The notes: a model not told the origin generated them from the letters alone. Positions 8,662-17,190 are shown, counted from the first letter of the stretch. The stretch is DNA of 64,000 bases from Symbiodinium natans (GCA_905221605.1 CAJNDS010002205.1:496317-560316), one strand, 5' to 3'. Numbers and translations are program-made.

Positions 8662-9454
8662 AATCAATAACTAATTTAGCATCAAACCTTTTATAAAACA
8701 TGTCATTTACGTCTGCTTTCATTAAGTTAATGAACAAAAAACTATATGGTTCTTCTGTTGCCAAATTATATACTTCTAATAATAATTTCTTCGCTTCTGC
8801 TAAATTTTTAGTATCTGCTACAGAAGATTTTTTAATCAATACGGCGCTTAATTCTTCAACCATTGTTTCGATTTCTTTGTAATTCCTTAATCTGAAGAAG
8901 AACAACTGACGACTATTGACACGAATTATTGGAGACAGTGCGTTAAACTTTTGCGTTGCCGTTATAATACATATCGCTTTATGTCGTCCCCTTACGTATA
9001 ATTGATTTAATAATGGACTATTGCGTGAAAAACTCTTTGAATCAGCAAAATCATCAACAATAATTAATATTGAATGCAATTGCTTGTGCCCATTCTTCTT
9101 TTGATACTCAGTTATTTTATGTTGTCTGTTTATAACTTCTTCTAATTCCGAGGGGTTGTATTCATCAAACATACATTTTTCTTTTTCTAAATCCACCTTC
9201 AATTCGTTTTGTATATACCTTTTAACAGGAGTCCAGTTAGGGTCAATTGAAACAGAGGGCGACCATACGTATATTCTCGCGAAGACGTCCTTATAGATGT
9301 CTAATATCATTGACTGTAGTAAAATACCTTTACCGCTTCCAGAAGGGCCAGTTATTATTTGACTGAAAGGTAATCTCGGGGCTACTTCATATTTAGATTG
9401 TTTGAACTCGTATTCTTTCACATTGACAGGTTTGACTATTGGAATGTTTGACAT
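8660..9454 (-). CDS. Genome-packaging ATPase (A32/FtsK-HerA type)
   Basis: 264 residues. Residues 36-43 are GPSGSGKG, a Walker A loop. Residues 129-135 (ILIIVDD) form Walker B. RGRHKAICIITATQ (about 155-168) matches the sensor strand and FFRLRN the C-terminal arginine region of this family. It motors DNA into the preformed capsid and is one of the hallmark genes shared by PLVs, virophages and large DNA viruses. Length fits PLV members. It is the only minus-strand gene in the middle of the element and converges on the fibre gene. Confidence 0.88.
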   Translation of the reverse strand: MSNIPIVKPVNVKEYEFKQSKYEVAPRLPFSQIITGPSGSGKGILLQSMILDIYKDVFARIYVWSPSVSIDPNWTPVKRYIQNELKVDLEKEKCMFDEYNPSELEEVINRQHKITEYQKKNGHKQLHSILIIVDDFADSKSFSRNSPLLNQLYVRGRHKAICIITATQKFNALSPIIRVNSRQLFFFRLRNYKEIETMVEELSAVLIKKSSVADTKNLAEAKKLLLEVYNLATEEPYSFLFINLMKADVNDMFYKRFDAKLVID

Positions 9455-9493
9455 TATTATTAATACATAGAAAATTATATCGTTATTTAATAT

Positions 9494-9649
9494 ATGTACA
9501 ACTACAAAAATTATATAGATGTAATGGACGAGTTAGAGAAATTAGACGAAGTAATAAAAACACCAAGATACAGAACGTGTTGTCGTAGTTTGTTAGAGTT
9601 CTTGAAAGCCGTTTGTTATTATCTTAAAAATATGAAAAAATCTAAATAA
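9494..9649 (+). CDS. Small protein (51 aa), unknown
   Basis: A short open frame starting MYNYKNYIDVMDELEKLDEV. It is acidic at first, then basic and Cys-containing (YRTCCRS), with a hydrophobic patch LLEFLKAVCYYL that could be an amphipathic helix. It begins 39 bases from the divergent ATPase start and ends 5 bases before the next gene, matching the spacing of real genes here, which is the main support. Confidence 0.5.
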   Translation: MYNYKNYIDVMDELEKLDEVIKTPRYRTCCRSLLEFLKAVCYYLKNMKKSK

Positions 9650-9654
9650 TATTA

Positions 9655-9999
9655 ATGGAACAGAACAGCGGAGGGTTTCACATTGATAAAAGTAGTGTTG
9701 ATTGTAACTTTTGTAGATGTGGTAAAAAGGCATTGTATAAACAAACTAAAACAACAACAGATAAACAGGGTAACGTCGTAGTTAATCAGGTAGAGAATAG
9801 GAGTAGTTGGAAAATGGGCAGAGGAACGACACCCGACGGAAACGCTATTTTTAAAACTAATATGAAAGATAATGAAGATGTTGATACTGTAGATACAGGG
9901 TTCGGTTCGCGAAAACCAACGCCCGAAGAAAGAATACAAGTGTTAGAAAAAGAAGTAGAGGAGCTAAAGAAGAACTTGAAATTAAATAGTATGGATTAA
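9655..9999 (+). CDS. Hypothetical protein with Cys motif and C-terminal coiled coil
   Basis: 114 residues starting MEQNSGGFHIDKSSVDCNFC. C-x2-C-x-C (CNFCRC) near residues 17-22 could bind metal. Residues 90-110 (RIQVLEKEVEELKKNLKL) show a clear leucine heptad pattern, so it is probably oligomeric. No known family is recognised. It lies in a plus-strand cluster of small genes right of the ATPase. Confidence 0.55.
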   Translation: MEQNSGGFHIDKSSVDCNFCRCGKKALYKQTKTTTDKQGNVVVNQVENRSSWKMGRGTTPDGNAIFKTNMKDNEDVDTVDTGFGSRKPTPEERIQVLEKEVEELKKNLKLNSMD

Positions 10000-10281
10000 T
10001 ATTAAAGACATATTTATATTAGATTATGACACAAGAAAACGCGTTTTCGGTATTATGTTTAAAGAAATGTTGTTCTTTAAACATGACAGTTGCCCCCAAA
10101 CAGTGACGCGGAGCTTGCAAAGCTTGCGAGGCTCTGACGAGCGACCCCTTTGTTTCACATTGAACGGACACACGGAAGGGAAGTAGTGCGACACGTTCAA
10201 TAGCATCTCATAAGCAGTTGCTTAATTATTTTTTCTTCTCCCCTATACATATAATAATAATAAATTGTTATTATTATTAAT
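10000..10281. ncRNA. Structured non-coding region of the virus
   Basis: This is the longest gene-free gap in the virus and is richer in GC than its neighbours. It contains ATGTTTAAAGAA/TTCTTTAAACAT (10055-10084, a perfect 12-base stem with a 6-base loop), ATTGAACG...CGTTCAAT arms (about 10157 and 10192), AAGCA/TGCTT, and overlapping AGCTTGC repeats near 10111. No convincing coding frame spans it. Candidates are a small structured RNA, a replication origin or a packaging signal; type is my best guess. Confidence 0.35.
10252..10279. promoter_or_regulatory. Perfect 12-base-stem hairpin before 10282 gene
   Basis: TAATAATAATAA and TTATTATTATTA pair perfectly around an ATTG loop and end two bases before the ATG at 10282. 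It closes the structured gap on its right side. Confidence 0.5.
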
Positions 10282-10515
10282 ATGGCTAATATAGTAGAAT
10301 TTAAATTAACAAATGAACCAAACGAAGGTTATAATCAAGACATCGGATTTTGTAAATATTGTCGTTGTTATGTTCCTAAATCGTATTTTATTGGTTGTTA
10401 CGGCAAAATGTGTAAAACGTGCGTTAAATGTCGGGAAAAACATTTAACATATATTTTATATGGGAAAACTTCTAAACATTTACCAGAACAAAATGAGTAT
10501 TCTAAAAGTAGCTGA
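10282..10515 (+). CDS. Small zinc-ribbon-like protein
   Basis: 77 residues. FCKYCRCYVP and MCKTCVKCREKH supply two C-x2-C pairs about 20 residues apart, as in small zinc ribbons or degenerate RING-like fingers; many protist viruses encode such proteins. The end overlaps the start of the next gene by 23 bases, suggesting translational coupling. The specific function is unknown. Confidence 0.55.
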   Translation: MANIVEFKLTNEPNEGYNQDIGFCKYCRCYVPKSYFIGCYGKMCKTCVKCREKHLTYILYGKTSKHLPEQNEYSKSS

Positions 10516-10762
10516 AAAATGCGATTATTATGTTACAGGTATTGATTTAGATTGTTGGTCAAGTTTAGGATGGGAACAAAGATTATTGAAATATGAACCC
10601 GAAACATTTAAATTTATTTGGGCACAGATTGACTTAAGAAAGCCAGAGAATGAAACGCAGATTAAGAAAATAATTGAACACTTGAAACCGAAAGGGTGGT
10701 GCATTCAACACGTAAAAGAACCTTTAAGCGATGCCGATATTGAGGAAATTATACGTATTTAA
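10493..10762 (+). CDS. Hypothetical protein (89 aa)
   Basis: Starts MSILKVAEKCDYYVTGIDLD. An in-frame ATG 33 bases further upstream is possible, but this one gives a smaller overlap with the preceding gene. Features are an acidic, aromatic-rich centre and a C-terminal helix. I do not recognise it; the pattern GIDLD...W is not enough for a nuclease call. Confidence 0.5.
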   Translation: MSILKVAEKCDYYVTGIDLDCWSSLGWEQRLLKYEPETFKFIWAQIDLRKPENETQIKKIIEHLKPKGWCIQHVKEPLSDADIEEIIRI

Positions 10763-10786
10763 AGGGTAGAATACGTAATAACGTAT

Positions 10787-11125
10787 ATGACCGAGGGTAA
10801 GGTGAGCACGGATGAGATTTATAACACTGTTGTAGAAAACCACAATATGACTCAATTAAAGATTAATGAGATTTTAGGACTTGTTAAACAGTTGGTTAAG
10901 GATAAGGATAAGAAACCAATCGCTTATGAAAAGAGCACGTCATCAACACCAGTTGATAAAGGCGAGAAAAGCGATTGGAGTAAGAAAAGGAAAACTTACA
11001 TGGAAAGACTGAATAAGGGCGAAATCAAAGTCCCAAAACCAGAAACGTTAACATATTATGATATTGAATTTAACAAGGAAGAAGAAAAGTATCATTTTAA
11101 AGCACCCGCTAAAAGCGAGGAATGA
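10787..11125 (+). CDS. Hypothetical charged protein (112 aa)
   Basis: Starts MTEGKVSTDEIYNTVVENHN. Residues 20-45 are a leucine-containing helix (LKINEILGLVKQLVK), and the rest is Lys/Glu-rich with a basic KKRK patch near residue 66. A TTTAAAGGGTA motif 27 bases upstream resembles motifs near the next two genes. No family is recognised. It converges on the gene at 11162. Confidence 0.55.
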   Translation: MTEGKVSTDEIYNTVVENHNMTQLKINEILGLVKQLVKDKDKKPIAYEKSTSSTPVDKGEKSDWSKKRKTYMERLNKGEIKVPKPETLTYYDIEFNKEEEKYHFKAPAKSEE

Positions 11126-11132
11126 GATGCGA

Positions 11133-11156
11133 TTTAATATTATTTGCAATATTAAA
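11133..11156. terminator. Hairpin between convergent genes
   Basis: TTTAATATT and AATATTAAA form a 9-base stem with a 6-base loop, between two converging stop codons. Confidence 0.5.
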
Positions 11157-11161
11157 ACTCA

Positions 11162-11560
11162 TCAGGGATAAATATGATATGAAAAGTTATTTAATTTGTA
11201 AATGGCTATTGTTTCTTCAAGATTGTCAAGTGCGGTTTTGAATACAAACCAATTATTTTTATCTTCGTTTTCGATAGGTATATATGTCCTTAAATACCAT
11301 TCGGTATAATGCGAAACCCCATTCAATATATCTTTTATTACCTTACCCCGTATATCTTTACAAACTTCATCATTTACAACATATTTAAATATTACTTTAC
11401 ACGAGTGGTCTCTATATAGTTCGGGGTTATTGATATTAAATATACATTCGCCCAATGAGAATTTAGGATGGACATGTATAGGTTTAGGATTTTTTATTTT
11501 AGCCGAAGGAGTTATTAAAGGTTGTGTGGTTGTTTGTTGGGTTGATGTTGAACTTCCCAT
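11162..11560 (-). CDS. Putative N-myristoylated virus protein
   Basis: 132 residues when started at the ATG at 11,560, giving MGSSTSTQQTTTQ. Gly2 and Ser/Thr at positions 3-6 form a classic N-myristoylation signal, which would tether the protein to membranes. An upstream in-frame ATG at 11,605 would add 15 residues and bury the signal. I chose the inner start because the upstream stretch resembles the promoter motif of the divergent neighbour. The rest is a mixed, cysteine-containing domain of unknown fold. Confidence 0.5.
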   Translation of the reverse strand: MGSSTSTQQTTTQPLITPSAKIKNPKPIHVHPKFSLGECIFNINNPELYRDHSCKVIFKYVVNDEVCKDIRGKVIKDILNGVSHYTEWYLRTYIPIENEDKNNWFVFKTALDNLEETIAIYKLNNFSYHIYP

Positions 11561-11570
11561 GATTAACGGT

Positions 11571-11630
11571 TTAACATAACATACCTTTAAACGTGTATTT
11601 ATCATGGCACAAAACGGCTTAAAGGTATAA
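11571..11630. promoter_or_regulatory. Candidate paired promoter motifs TTAAAGGTAT
   Basis: TTAAAGGTATGTTATG on the minus strand (about 11,575-11,590) and CTTAAAGGTATAACACG on the plus strand (11,618-11,634) point outward to the two divergent genes. TTTAAAGGGTAG occurs before the 10787 gene. Three related motifs before three adjacent genes suggest a shared promoter element for this late or early cluster; this is inference. Confidence 0.4.
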
Positions 11631-11646
11631 CACGTTATATATTATC

Positions 11647-12204
11647 ATGGAAATGTTCAGTGAAATCGAACAGGAGGAAATCATTAACGAGTTCTTAAAC
11701 ATAATTACGCTGAAAGATTATAAACACAAACTCAACAAACAAAACCAAAATTGCGAAACATGCTTAAGCGATGAGGGCAACAACATGACAAACATGTTTA
11801 AAATGCATTTTGGCTGTTGCGAGTGTTGTCATACAAAGAACAACCTTATGAAAGAGATAGACTTATGTCTTACCAAAACAAACGACAAATGTAGTATTAA
11901 CGGGTTGCTTCAAATGGCGCATAGTCAAACAGTCCAAGATGCAGAAACAAAAACACTCGTGCCTGTCAAACATGCAATGTTAAAGTTTAATGAACAGTTA
12001 CACAACGGACAGAACTACTTCGATGAAAAATACATTTACAATTCAAAAAGCGATTGGGTTGAACGACTCAAACCATACGAACGCTTATTGAACATTCATA
12101 AACACAATAACAAGTTTGTATGCAGTAAAGAGAAATTGCAAAAAATTGATTTCCAACAATTCAAAGAACAAACGCCTTATCGTCAGAAAGCGTTGTTGAT
12201 GTAG
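11647..12204 (+). CDS. Cysteine-rich hypothetical protein
   Basis: 185 residues starting MEMFSEIEQEEIINEFLNII. Residues 35-75 contain CETC, FGCCECCHTKNN and further cysteines and histidines, compatible with one or two zinc sites. The remainder is helical and charged. It is the last virus gene before the host-like repeats; its stop is one base before a 28-base palindrome. I do not recognise the family. Confidence 0.6.
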   Translation: MEMFSEIEQEEIINEFLNIITLKDYKHKLNKQNQNCETCLSDEGNNMTNMFKMHFGCCECCHTKNNLMKEIDLCLTKTNDKCSINGLLQMAHSQTVQDAETKTLVPVKHAMLKFNEQLHNGQNYFDEKYIYNSKSDWVERLKPYERLLNIHKHNNKFVCSKEKLQKIDFQQFKEQTPYRQKALLM

Positions 12205-12232
12205 TTTAATATTATAATAATATAATATTAAA
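12205..12232. terminator. Terminal palindrome of the virus segment
   Basis: TTTAATATTATA and its reverse complement form a 12-base perfect stem around a 4-base loop, right after the last virus stop codon and about 12 bases before the AT-rich composition ends. Confidence 0.55.
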
Positions 12233-12243
12233 TTTCATTAGAG

Positions 12244-12590
12244 GGAGCTTGCCCCACATAAGGCTTATTGTTATTCTTGGGTTTGTGGTTTAGGGTTTAC
12301 GGGTTGAAGAATAACGGGGATTTATGGGGGAAGGTGTTTTTTTCTTGGGTTTAGGCTTGGGATTTCCGGAATATGGTTTTACGGGGATTTACGGCTTGGG
12401 ATTTTACGGGTTGATATTTGGCATATGGGTATAACGGGGTTTTGGGAATATGGTTTCGGGATTTTTTGGCTTGGATTTTGGGCTAAGGAATAACGGGAAT
12501 ATGGTTTCGGGATTTTTGGCTTGATATTTGGGCGCCGAGTTGGCGAAATGGTTCCATAGATTAATGGGGCAAGGTGTCCCGTAAGTGAGG
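12244..12590. repeat. Junction tract of degenerate TTTAGGG-like repeats
   Basis: Just right of the virus the sequence turns into G/T-rich strand DNA with damaged TTTAGGG units and three imperfect tandem copies of a roughly 50-base unit containing GGAATATGGTTTCGGGATTT. No gene is visible. It marks the virus/host junction or the subtelomere-like target. Confidence 0.6.
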
Positions 12591-12924
12591 GGGGGGGGCG
12601 GGCGGGCTGTGGAAGGGGTCAGGTTGGCGTTCCCTAAACCCTTTTTGGGGGTGTTGGGTTCGAAGGTTTATGATTCATGAGGGCGCAACCCAACATTTAT
12701 ATATATATATACATGCATACATATGTCTTAGTCGCTGAGTAGGTAGCCTTTATCCTTTTGGGGTTTATGCAATCCTAACATAATTGAAAGGTTAACCTTT
12801 TTTGGCCCAGGGTACTCAGCAAGTAGGATATATATGTGGGCCCTAAGGGCCTACGCCTAAGCCCATACCTTCAACCTAGAGCATCCCTCAGTAGGCGGGA
12901 GCCCTAAACCTTTTTGCTACTCAG
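12590..12924. other. Gene-poor stretch, nothing recognised
   Basis: Contains a G tract, a short AT dinucleotide run near 12,700 and unique sequence without a supported frame. It leads into the acceptor-like site of the next short reading frame. Confidence 0.4.
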
Positions 12925-13091
12925 CTCCGGCAGTTTTACTTGTTTCGGAGATGGAAAATTTCACGTTTATCCGTGCTATCAATACTATGAGTATTGAAGG
13001 CAGGGAAGGTCCATGTGTAGTACATCTATGGAATGAGGAATCCCCAACCAAGCCCTATTTGGTAGGGGTTTTGCGGCACCTACGTCCATAA
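12925..13091 (+). CDS. Short coding island, possible terminal exon
   Basis: After CTACTCAG the frame stays open to a TAA. It includes an internal ATG at 12,951 that starts MENFTFIRAI and continues with PCVVHLWNEE and LVGVLRHLRP. Composition is balanced and protein-like, in contrast to the low-complexity frames nearby. It may be the last exon of an upstream host gene or a small separate gene. No family is recognised. Confidence 0.4.
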
Positions 13092-13099
13092 CGGTACGA

Positions 13100-13312
13100 C
13101 AAGTGGACCCTCTGTCTTTGGCCATGAACCCTAAACCCTAAACCCCTAAACCCCAAGACCCTAAAACCCTAGGACCCTAAACCCTAGGACCCTAGAACCC
13201 TAAAACCTAAACCGTCCTAAACCCTAAGACCCTAAAACGCTAAACCCTAAACCCTAAACCCTAAACCCTAAACCCTAAACCCTAAACCCTAAACCCTAAA
13301 CCCTAAACCCCC
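13100..13312. repeat. Interstitial CCCTAAA array
   Basis: Mostly CCCTAAA units with variants (CCCTAGGA, CCCCTAAA). It forms the right arm preceding the exon-like island at 13,333. Confidence 0.9.
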
Positions 13313-13332
13313 CAAACCTGGCTTCCCTGAAG

Positions 13333-13410
13333 GCGGGCCTCGAGCGAGAAGAGCAGGAGCCTGGACGCCTGGGCTGGCTCAGAGGGTGCGTGATGAAGGG
13401 GCTTGAGGGA
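13333..13410 (+). CDS. Predicted exon, helical
   Basis: Bounded by AAG before and GTTTAGGG after. The 78 bases are in phase 0 and encode AGLEREEQEPGRLGWLRGCV plus six residues. The GT donor is supplied by the first TTTAGGG unit. It probably belongs to the coiled-coil gene(s) of the 13-30 kb region. Confidence 0.4.
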
Positions 13411-13510
13411 GTTTAGGGTTTAGGGTTTAGGGTTTAGGGTTTAGGGTTTAGGGTTTAGGGTTTAGGGTTTAGGGTTTAGGGTTTAGGGTTTAGGGTTTAG
13501 GGTTTAGGGT
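13411..13510. repeat. Interstitial TTTAGGG array
   Basis: About 14 near-perfect tandem TTTAGGG units, beginning exactly at the donor of the preceding exon. Confidence 0.95.
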
Positions 13511-13819
13511 TCGGAAACGAGTTTGGTTTAGGGTTTAGGGTTTAGGAACCCCGAACTTTCAAACCCCTAAACCGCCTAAACCCCGTACTAAACCCCCCAA
13601 AGCCCCCAAACCCTAAACCCCTGAACCCCCAAAACCCCAAAACCACAAAACCCCAAAACCCCCAAAACCCCAAAACCCCCAAACCTGAACCCTAAACCCC
13701 CAAAACCCTAAACCTGAACCTCAAACCCTAAACCCTAAACCCTAAACCCCAAACCCCAAACCCTAAACCCTAAACCCCAACATACAAGGATAGTTTCGGC
13801 CGGCGGCGGCCACCCCCAG

Positions 13820-13868
13820 AGCCTGCCACGCGTCGGGCAGAGTCCGAGTCCTCCTCGGCGCCTGGGGC
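13820..13868 (+). CDS. Predicted exon, Ser-rich
   Basis: CCCCCAG precedes and GTTTTTGG follows. The frame PATRRAESESSSAPG is protein-like. Short and weakly supported. Confidence 0.3.
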
Positions 13869-14120
13869 GTTTTTGGGCTTTAGGGTTGAGAGGGTTTGGG
13901 GTATGGGGTTTAGGGTTTAGGGTTTGGGGTTTGGGGTTTAGGGTTTAGGGTTTAGGGCTTTTTAAGGGGGCTGGTAGGGGGCATATAGGGGTTTAAGGAT
14001 CTGCTGGTTTGGGGGTTGAGGTTTAAGGCAGGGGGGTTTCAGGGGCTTCGTTGGCTTAAGACGCGTGGGTGGGCTTAAGGGGACTAAACCCTGAACCCTA
14101 AACCCTGTAGGAAACTGCAG

Positions 14121-14159
14121 GCAAGGTTCGGCAGCATGAGGGAGTGCTGTGGAGTGGTG
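14121..14159 (+). CDS. Possible short exon
   Basis: Follows CTGCAG and ends at GTGAGC, a good donor. Encodes ARFGSMRECCGVV. The frame stays open downstream, so the end is uncertain. Confidence 0.25.
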
Positions 14160-15174
14160 GTGAGCTTTGGGTTACATACCAAACCGCTGAGGCCCCCCCA
14201 CGTTCTTCAGGAATCCTTGTGGTCTTGCGACATGGTGATTTCAGCTCCCTTGCAAAGGGCCTTAGAATTTTGGGTGGAGTTTCGACATAAGCCGCCCCAA
14301 ACCCGGAACCTTGAGAGTTTAGGGTTCTCTGCTTGGCTTCGCGTCTTAGGGCCCTCTCCTCGACGCCCCTAAACCCTAAACCCTAAACCCTAAACCCTAA
14401 ACCCTAAACCCCAAACAGGGTTCAGGGTGTGAATGTAGGCCCCTGCGTGCTCGGATCTTTTGGGACCAGGTGCCTCCAACCGACGCGATGCTTGGGCCGA
14501 ACTGGGGGTAACTGGGGTGATGGGGGCCACTGAGAGGAGCCGAGCTAGCTCGTGGGGGTGGGGGGGTTTAGGGTTTGGGGTTTAGGGTTTAGGGGCTCAG
14601 GGTTGGGGGGGGGGGGGGGTGCCTCAACCAGAGTTGCGTGGTTGGCCTGACGAACCCGAAATGGGATCATAATGTAGCGAGCGGACCTCGTAGGGTTGCT
14701 TTGCGTTGCTCCCCGAAAATGGTTATTTCCAAAAATGTGGGGTATAGGGTTTAGGGTGGAGGGTTTAGGGTGCCGGGCACACAGTGCAAACGAGGCTTCT
14801 TGTGTTTCCAATGCCTATGGGGCACTGCCAAAGATTAGAAAGCAACCACTTGCCACAGAGCACTGTTCCTTCCGGGGGGGTGGGAGGGGGGCCTCTCATG
14901 GGCAGAGGATCTGAACACTCCGATTCGTGGCTCTCGATATTGGCTCTATTTTCCCAAACCTATCTTGCATGGGTGCTCTGGGACTACCCTAATCACCCTA
15001 ATCCTGAGATCCCGACAGGAATTTTCGAAGACCTGCAGGAAATTCAGAAACCTGTGAAACTCTAGAGGTAGTTGAGCAGCTCATGCTTTGTGCTTGACAC
15101 AGTTGAGCAACATCCCACAAGAAAGCACTGTAAGCCCCGTGAATTGCTAAAGCCTCAACCTCCCCCCAAGCCCC

Positions 15175-15302
15175 TAGGTTTAGGGTTTTGGGTTTAGGGT
15201 TTAGGGTTTGGGGTTTGGGTTTAGGGTTTAGGGTTTAGGATTTAGGGTTTAGGGTTTGGGGTTTAGGGTTTAGGGTTTAGGGTTTAGGGTTTAGGGTTTA
15301 GA
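15175..15302. repeat. Interstitial TTTAGGG array
   Basis: Tandem TTTAGGG with TTTGGGG and TTTAGGA variants, within the intron that ends before the exon at 15,468. Confidence 0.9.
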
Positions 15303-15467
15303 TGACTCCTAAACCCTCAACCCACAGCCTCCAACAGCCACACCGCCCACAAAAAGCCCCAGGAAGCAAACCCAAGCCACTGAACCCCACCCCCCCCTCC
15401 CCCACCAAAAACCCTAAACCCTAAACCCTGAACCCTGAACCCTAAACCCTAAGCCCTAAACCCTCAG

Positions 15468-15543
15468 GAAGCTCCCCGACGCGGCGGACTTGGAGTCCGC
15501 CAAGGCGTCCCTGGCAGCAGCGCAGGAGTCTTCAAAGCTGCTT
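15468..15543 (+). CDS. Predicted exon, Ala-rich helix
   Basis: Acceptor CCCTCAG, donor GTACACCG. After one leading base the frame encodes KLPDAADLESAKASLAAAQE then SSKLL. This is a clear amphipathic helix with G/C third positions, unlike the flanking repeats. Confidence 0.5.
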
Positions 15544-15788
15544 GTACACCGTCCTTGTATTCACTTCAACCTTCCTGAAGTTTAGGGCCCACGTATCTAC
15601 TCTGGTAGCTGCACCAGCAAATCCCATGAAATGAAGGAAGGCTTCCCTTTTGAGTCCCTGATGACTTGGGTTTAGGGTTTAGGGTTCAGGGTTTAGAGTT
15701 AGGGTTTAGGGTTTAGGGTTTCAACCCGAAACCCCTAAACCCTAAACCGTAACCCCCCCCCCCCCCCCCCCGCACCCGCACCCACCCA

Positions 15789-15822
15789 CCTTCGGAGGAG
15801 GAGCTCAACAACGTCGAGACCC
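15789..15822 (+). repeat. Partial duplicate of the next exon start
   Basis: ACCTTCGGAGGAGGAGCTCA here recurs at 15,886 with few differences. This copy is cut off by CCCTAAA repeats after about 34 bases, so it is a duplicated acceptor plus exon start inside the intron. Confidence 0.55.
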
Positions 15823-15889
15823 TAAACCCTAAACCCTAAGCCCTAAGCCCTAAACCCTAAACCCTCAACTCTTACCCCAACTCCACCTT

Positions 15890-15984
15890 CGGAGGAGGAG
15901 CTCAAGAACATCGAGACCGAGGCGAGGGACGACGAGCGCCTGAAGATCGCCAAAGCGGAAGACGACGCTCCGGAGATTTTTGGG
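15890..15984 (+). CDS. Predicted exon, acidic coiled coil
   Basis: Encodes SEEELKNIETEARDDERLKI then AKAEDDAPE. Strong helical heptad character. The acceptor is uncertain because several AGs occur in GGAGGAGGAG; the donor is probably GTTTGGG after GGG. Confidence 0.5.
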
Positions 15985-16169
15985 GTTTGGGTTCTAGGGT
16001 TTAGGATCTAGGGTGTAGGGTATAGGATTGAGGGTATAGGGCATTTTCCTGTTGGGTTTCGGCTTTGGCATTTAGGTTTTCAGGTTTCGGGTTTGGGGGG
16101 GGGGGGGGGGGGTATGACAGTTTAGGGGGTTTTGTTTCGTTCTTAGCCAGGGGGCCCCAAAGCCCCCAG

Positions 16170-16279
16170 TCCTCGAAGAGGCCGAAGTGATGGAGGGCTC
16201 AACACGACCGTCTTGGGTTGGCCGCATGTTGTGGATCAGCGTCAAGATTTCTTCCTTTCTTTCTTTTGCGACTGGCTAG
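16170..16279 (+). CDS. Predicted exon, possibly terminal
   Basis: CCCCCAG acceptor. The frame LEEAEVMEGSTRPSWVGRML continues to a TAG at 16,277. Protein-like but without a recognised domain. Confidence 0.35.
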
Positions 16280-16289
16280 TTACTAAACC

Positions 16290-17020
16290 TCCTGAGATAG
16301 CCTGGACCTGTGCCTGAAATGCGATGCCCTGAAGCTGCTCCATGTATTAGCAATGCCCAGTAGCCCCGAACATGAGCGTCCTTAGAGGGTTTGGGGTGCT
16401 GGGCGCTTCTTGGATGTCCGCGAACGAAGTATACTCACAGGGTACTTAGGGTCAAAGCACAGTCCGATTGACTTGTGAGGACAGTACAGTAGCGAAGGTG
16501 CTGTAGTTGTTGGGGATTCTTCCATGTATCTATTTGCTTGTTCCCACTCACATTGGCTAGCAAGTATGTCCAGAACCACCTGAGCACTGAGGCTGAATGA
16601 CCAGAGCATCCATGCCGGAACAGCAATAACGTCCATGTTACCAGCGCATCCAAGTCGCAAGGTCACATGTTGCCGCATTCTGCGCCCAACGATACGACTG
16701 TCACTCCTCTCGCGTTGTGAATGAGTGCTGTCGGGTCGTGAGGGTCTTGAGGGTCTCGGGTTGAGGGCTTAGGGTTTTGAGAGGTTGCGCGTGCGTGTTC
16801 TTCGGTGGAGTGCCCGTGCCTCTCCTGATTGTGTGGCCACAGCTTCCGAGCCAAAAATCGCTACCGGTCCATAACTCCATCTAGCCGACTGTTCGCCCTA
16901 AGGCCTCAAGGTCACGCCTCCCTGTCCAACTAAAACTTAGACCCTAGACCTTAAGTTTTGAAACCCAAAACCCTTGAACCCGAAACCCTAAACCCTAAAC
17001 CCTACGCTGTCGGACCCCCG
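16290..17020. other. Unique island, nothing firm
   Basis: Largely free of TTTAGGG. A minus-strand frame is open over about 300 bases (16,382-16,678) but shows no family features or splice support. A plus-strand island near 17,045-17,090 (ELAKRFGGRVHG) might be an exon. Confidence 0.3.
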
Positions 17021-17190
17021 AACTCATAACGTGGAGCTCGCGAAGCGCTTTGGCGGCCGCGTGCATGGCGTGTTTTCTGTAGGAGGCGGTTCCCCAAAGA
17101 AGAGGTTTGAGTTATATGGGTTTAGAGTTTAGGGCTTCTTTAAGTAGGGTTGGGCATATGTTCGGGGTTCCTGTTGGGGTATCTGGGTAT

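Larger units (their letters stand above)
1..12240. mobile_element. Endogenous polinton-like virus (partial, right part)
   Basis: AT-rich, intronless, tightly packed genes on both strands contrast sharply with the GC-richer, repeat-filled DNA to the right. Capsid protein, penton-like protein, packaging ATPase, lipase-like protein, GIY-YIG nucleases and an S74 fibre are together typical of polinton-like viruses. The left end is outside the window, so no terminal inverted repeat, integrase, polymerase or maturation protease could be checked. It could be an integrated provirus, a free virus misjoined during assembly, or a decaying copy; every visible reading frame is intact, which argues against long decay. 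Confidence 0.85.

Noticed and set aside
10024-10206. 60-codon minus-strand frame
   Set aside because: It spans the hairpin-rich gap, starts inside a structured stretch and has no protein-like features.
16382-16678. 98-codon minus-strand frame
   Set aside because: No recognisable domain, no splice support, and an overlapping alternative frame; opposite to the strand of all supported exons.
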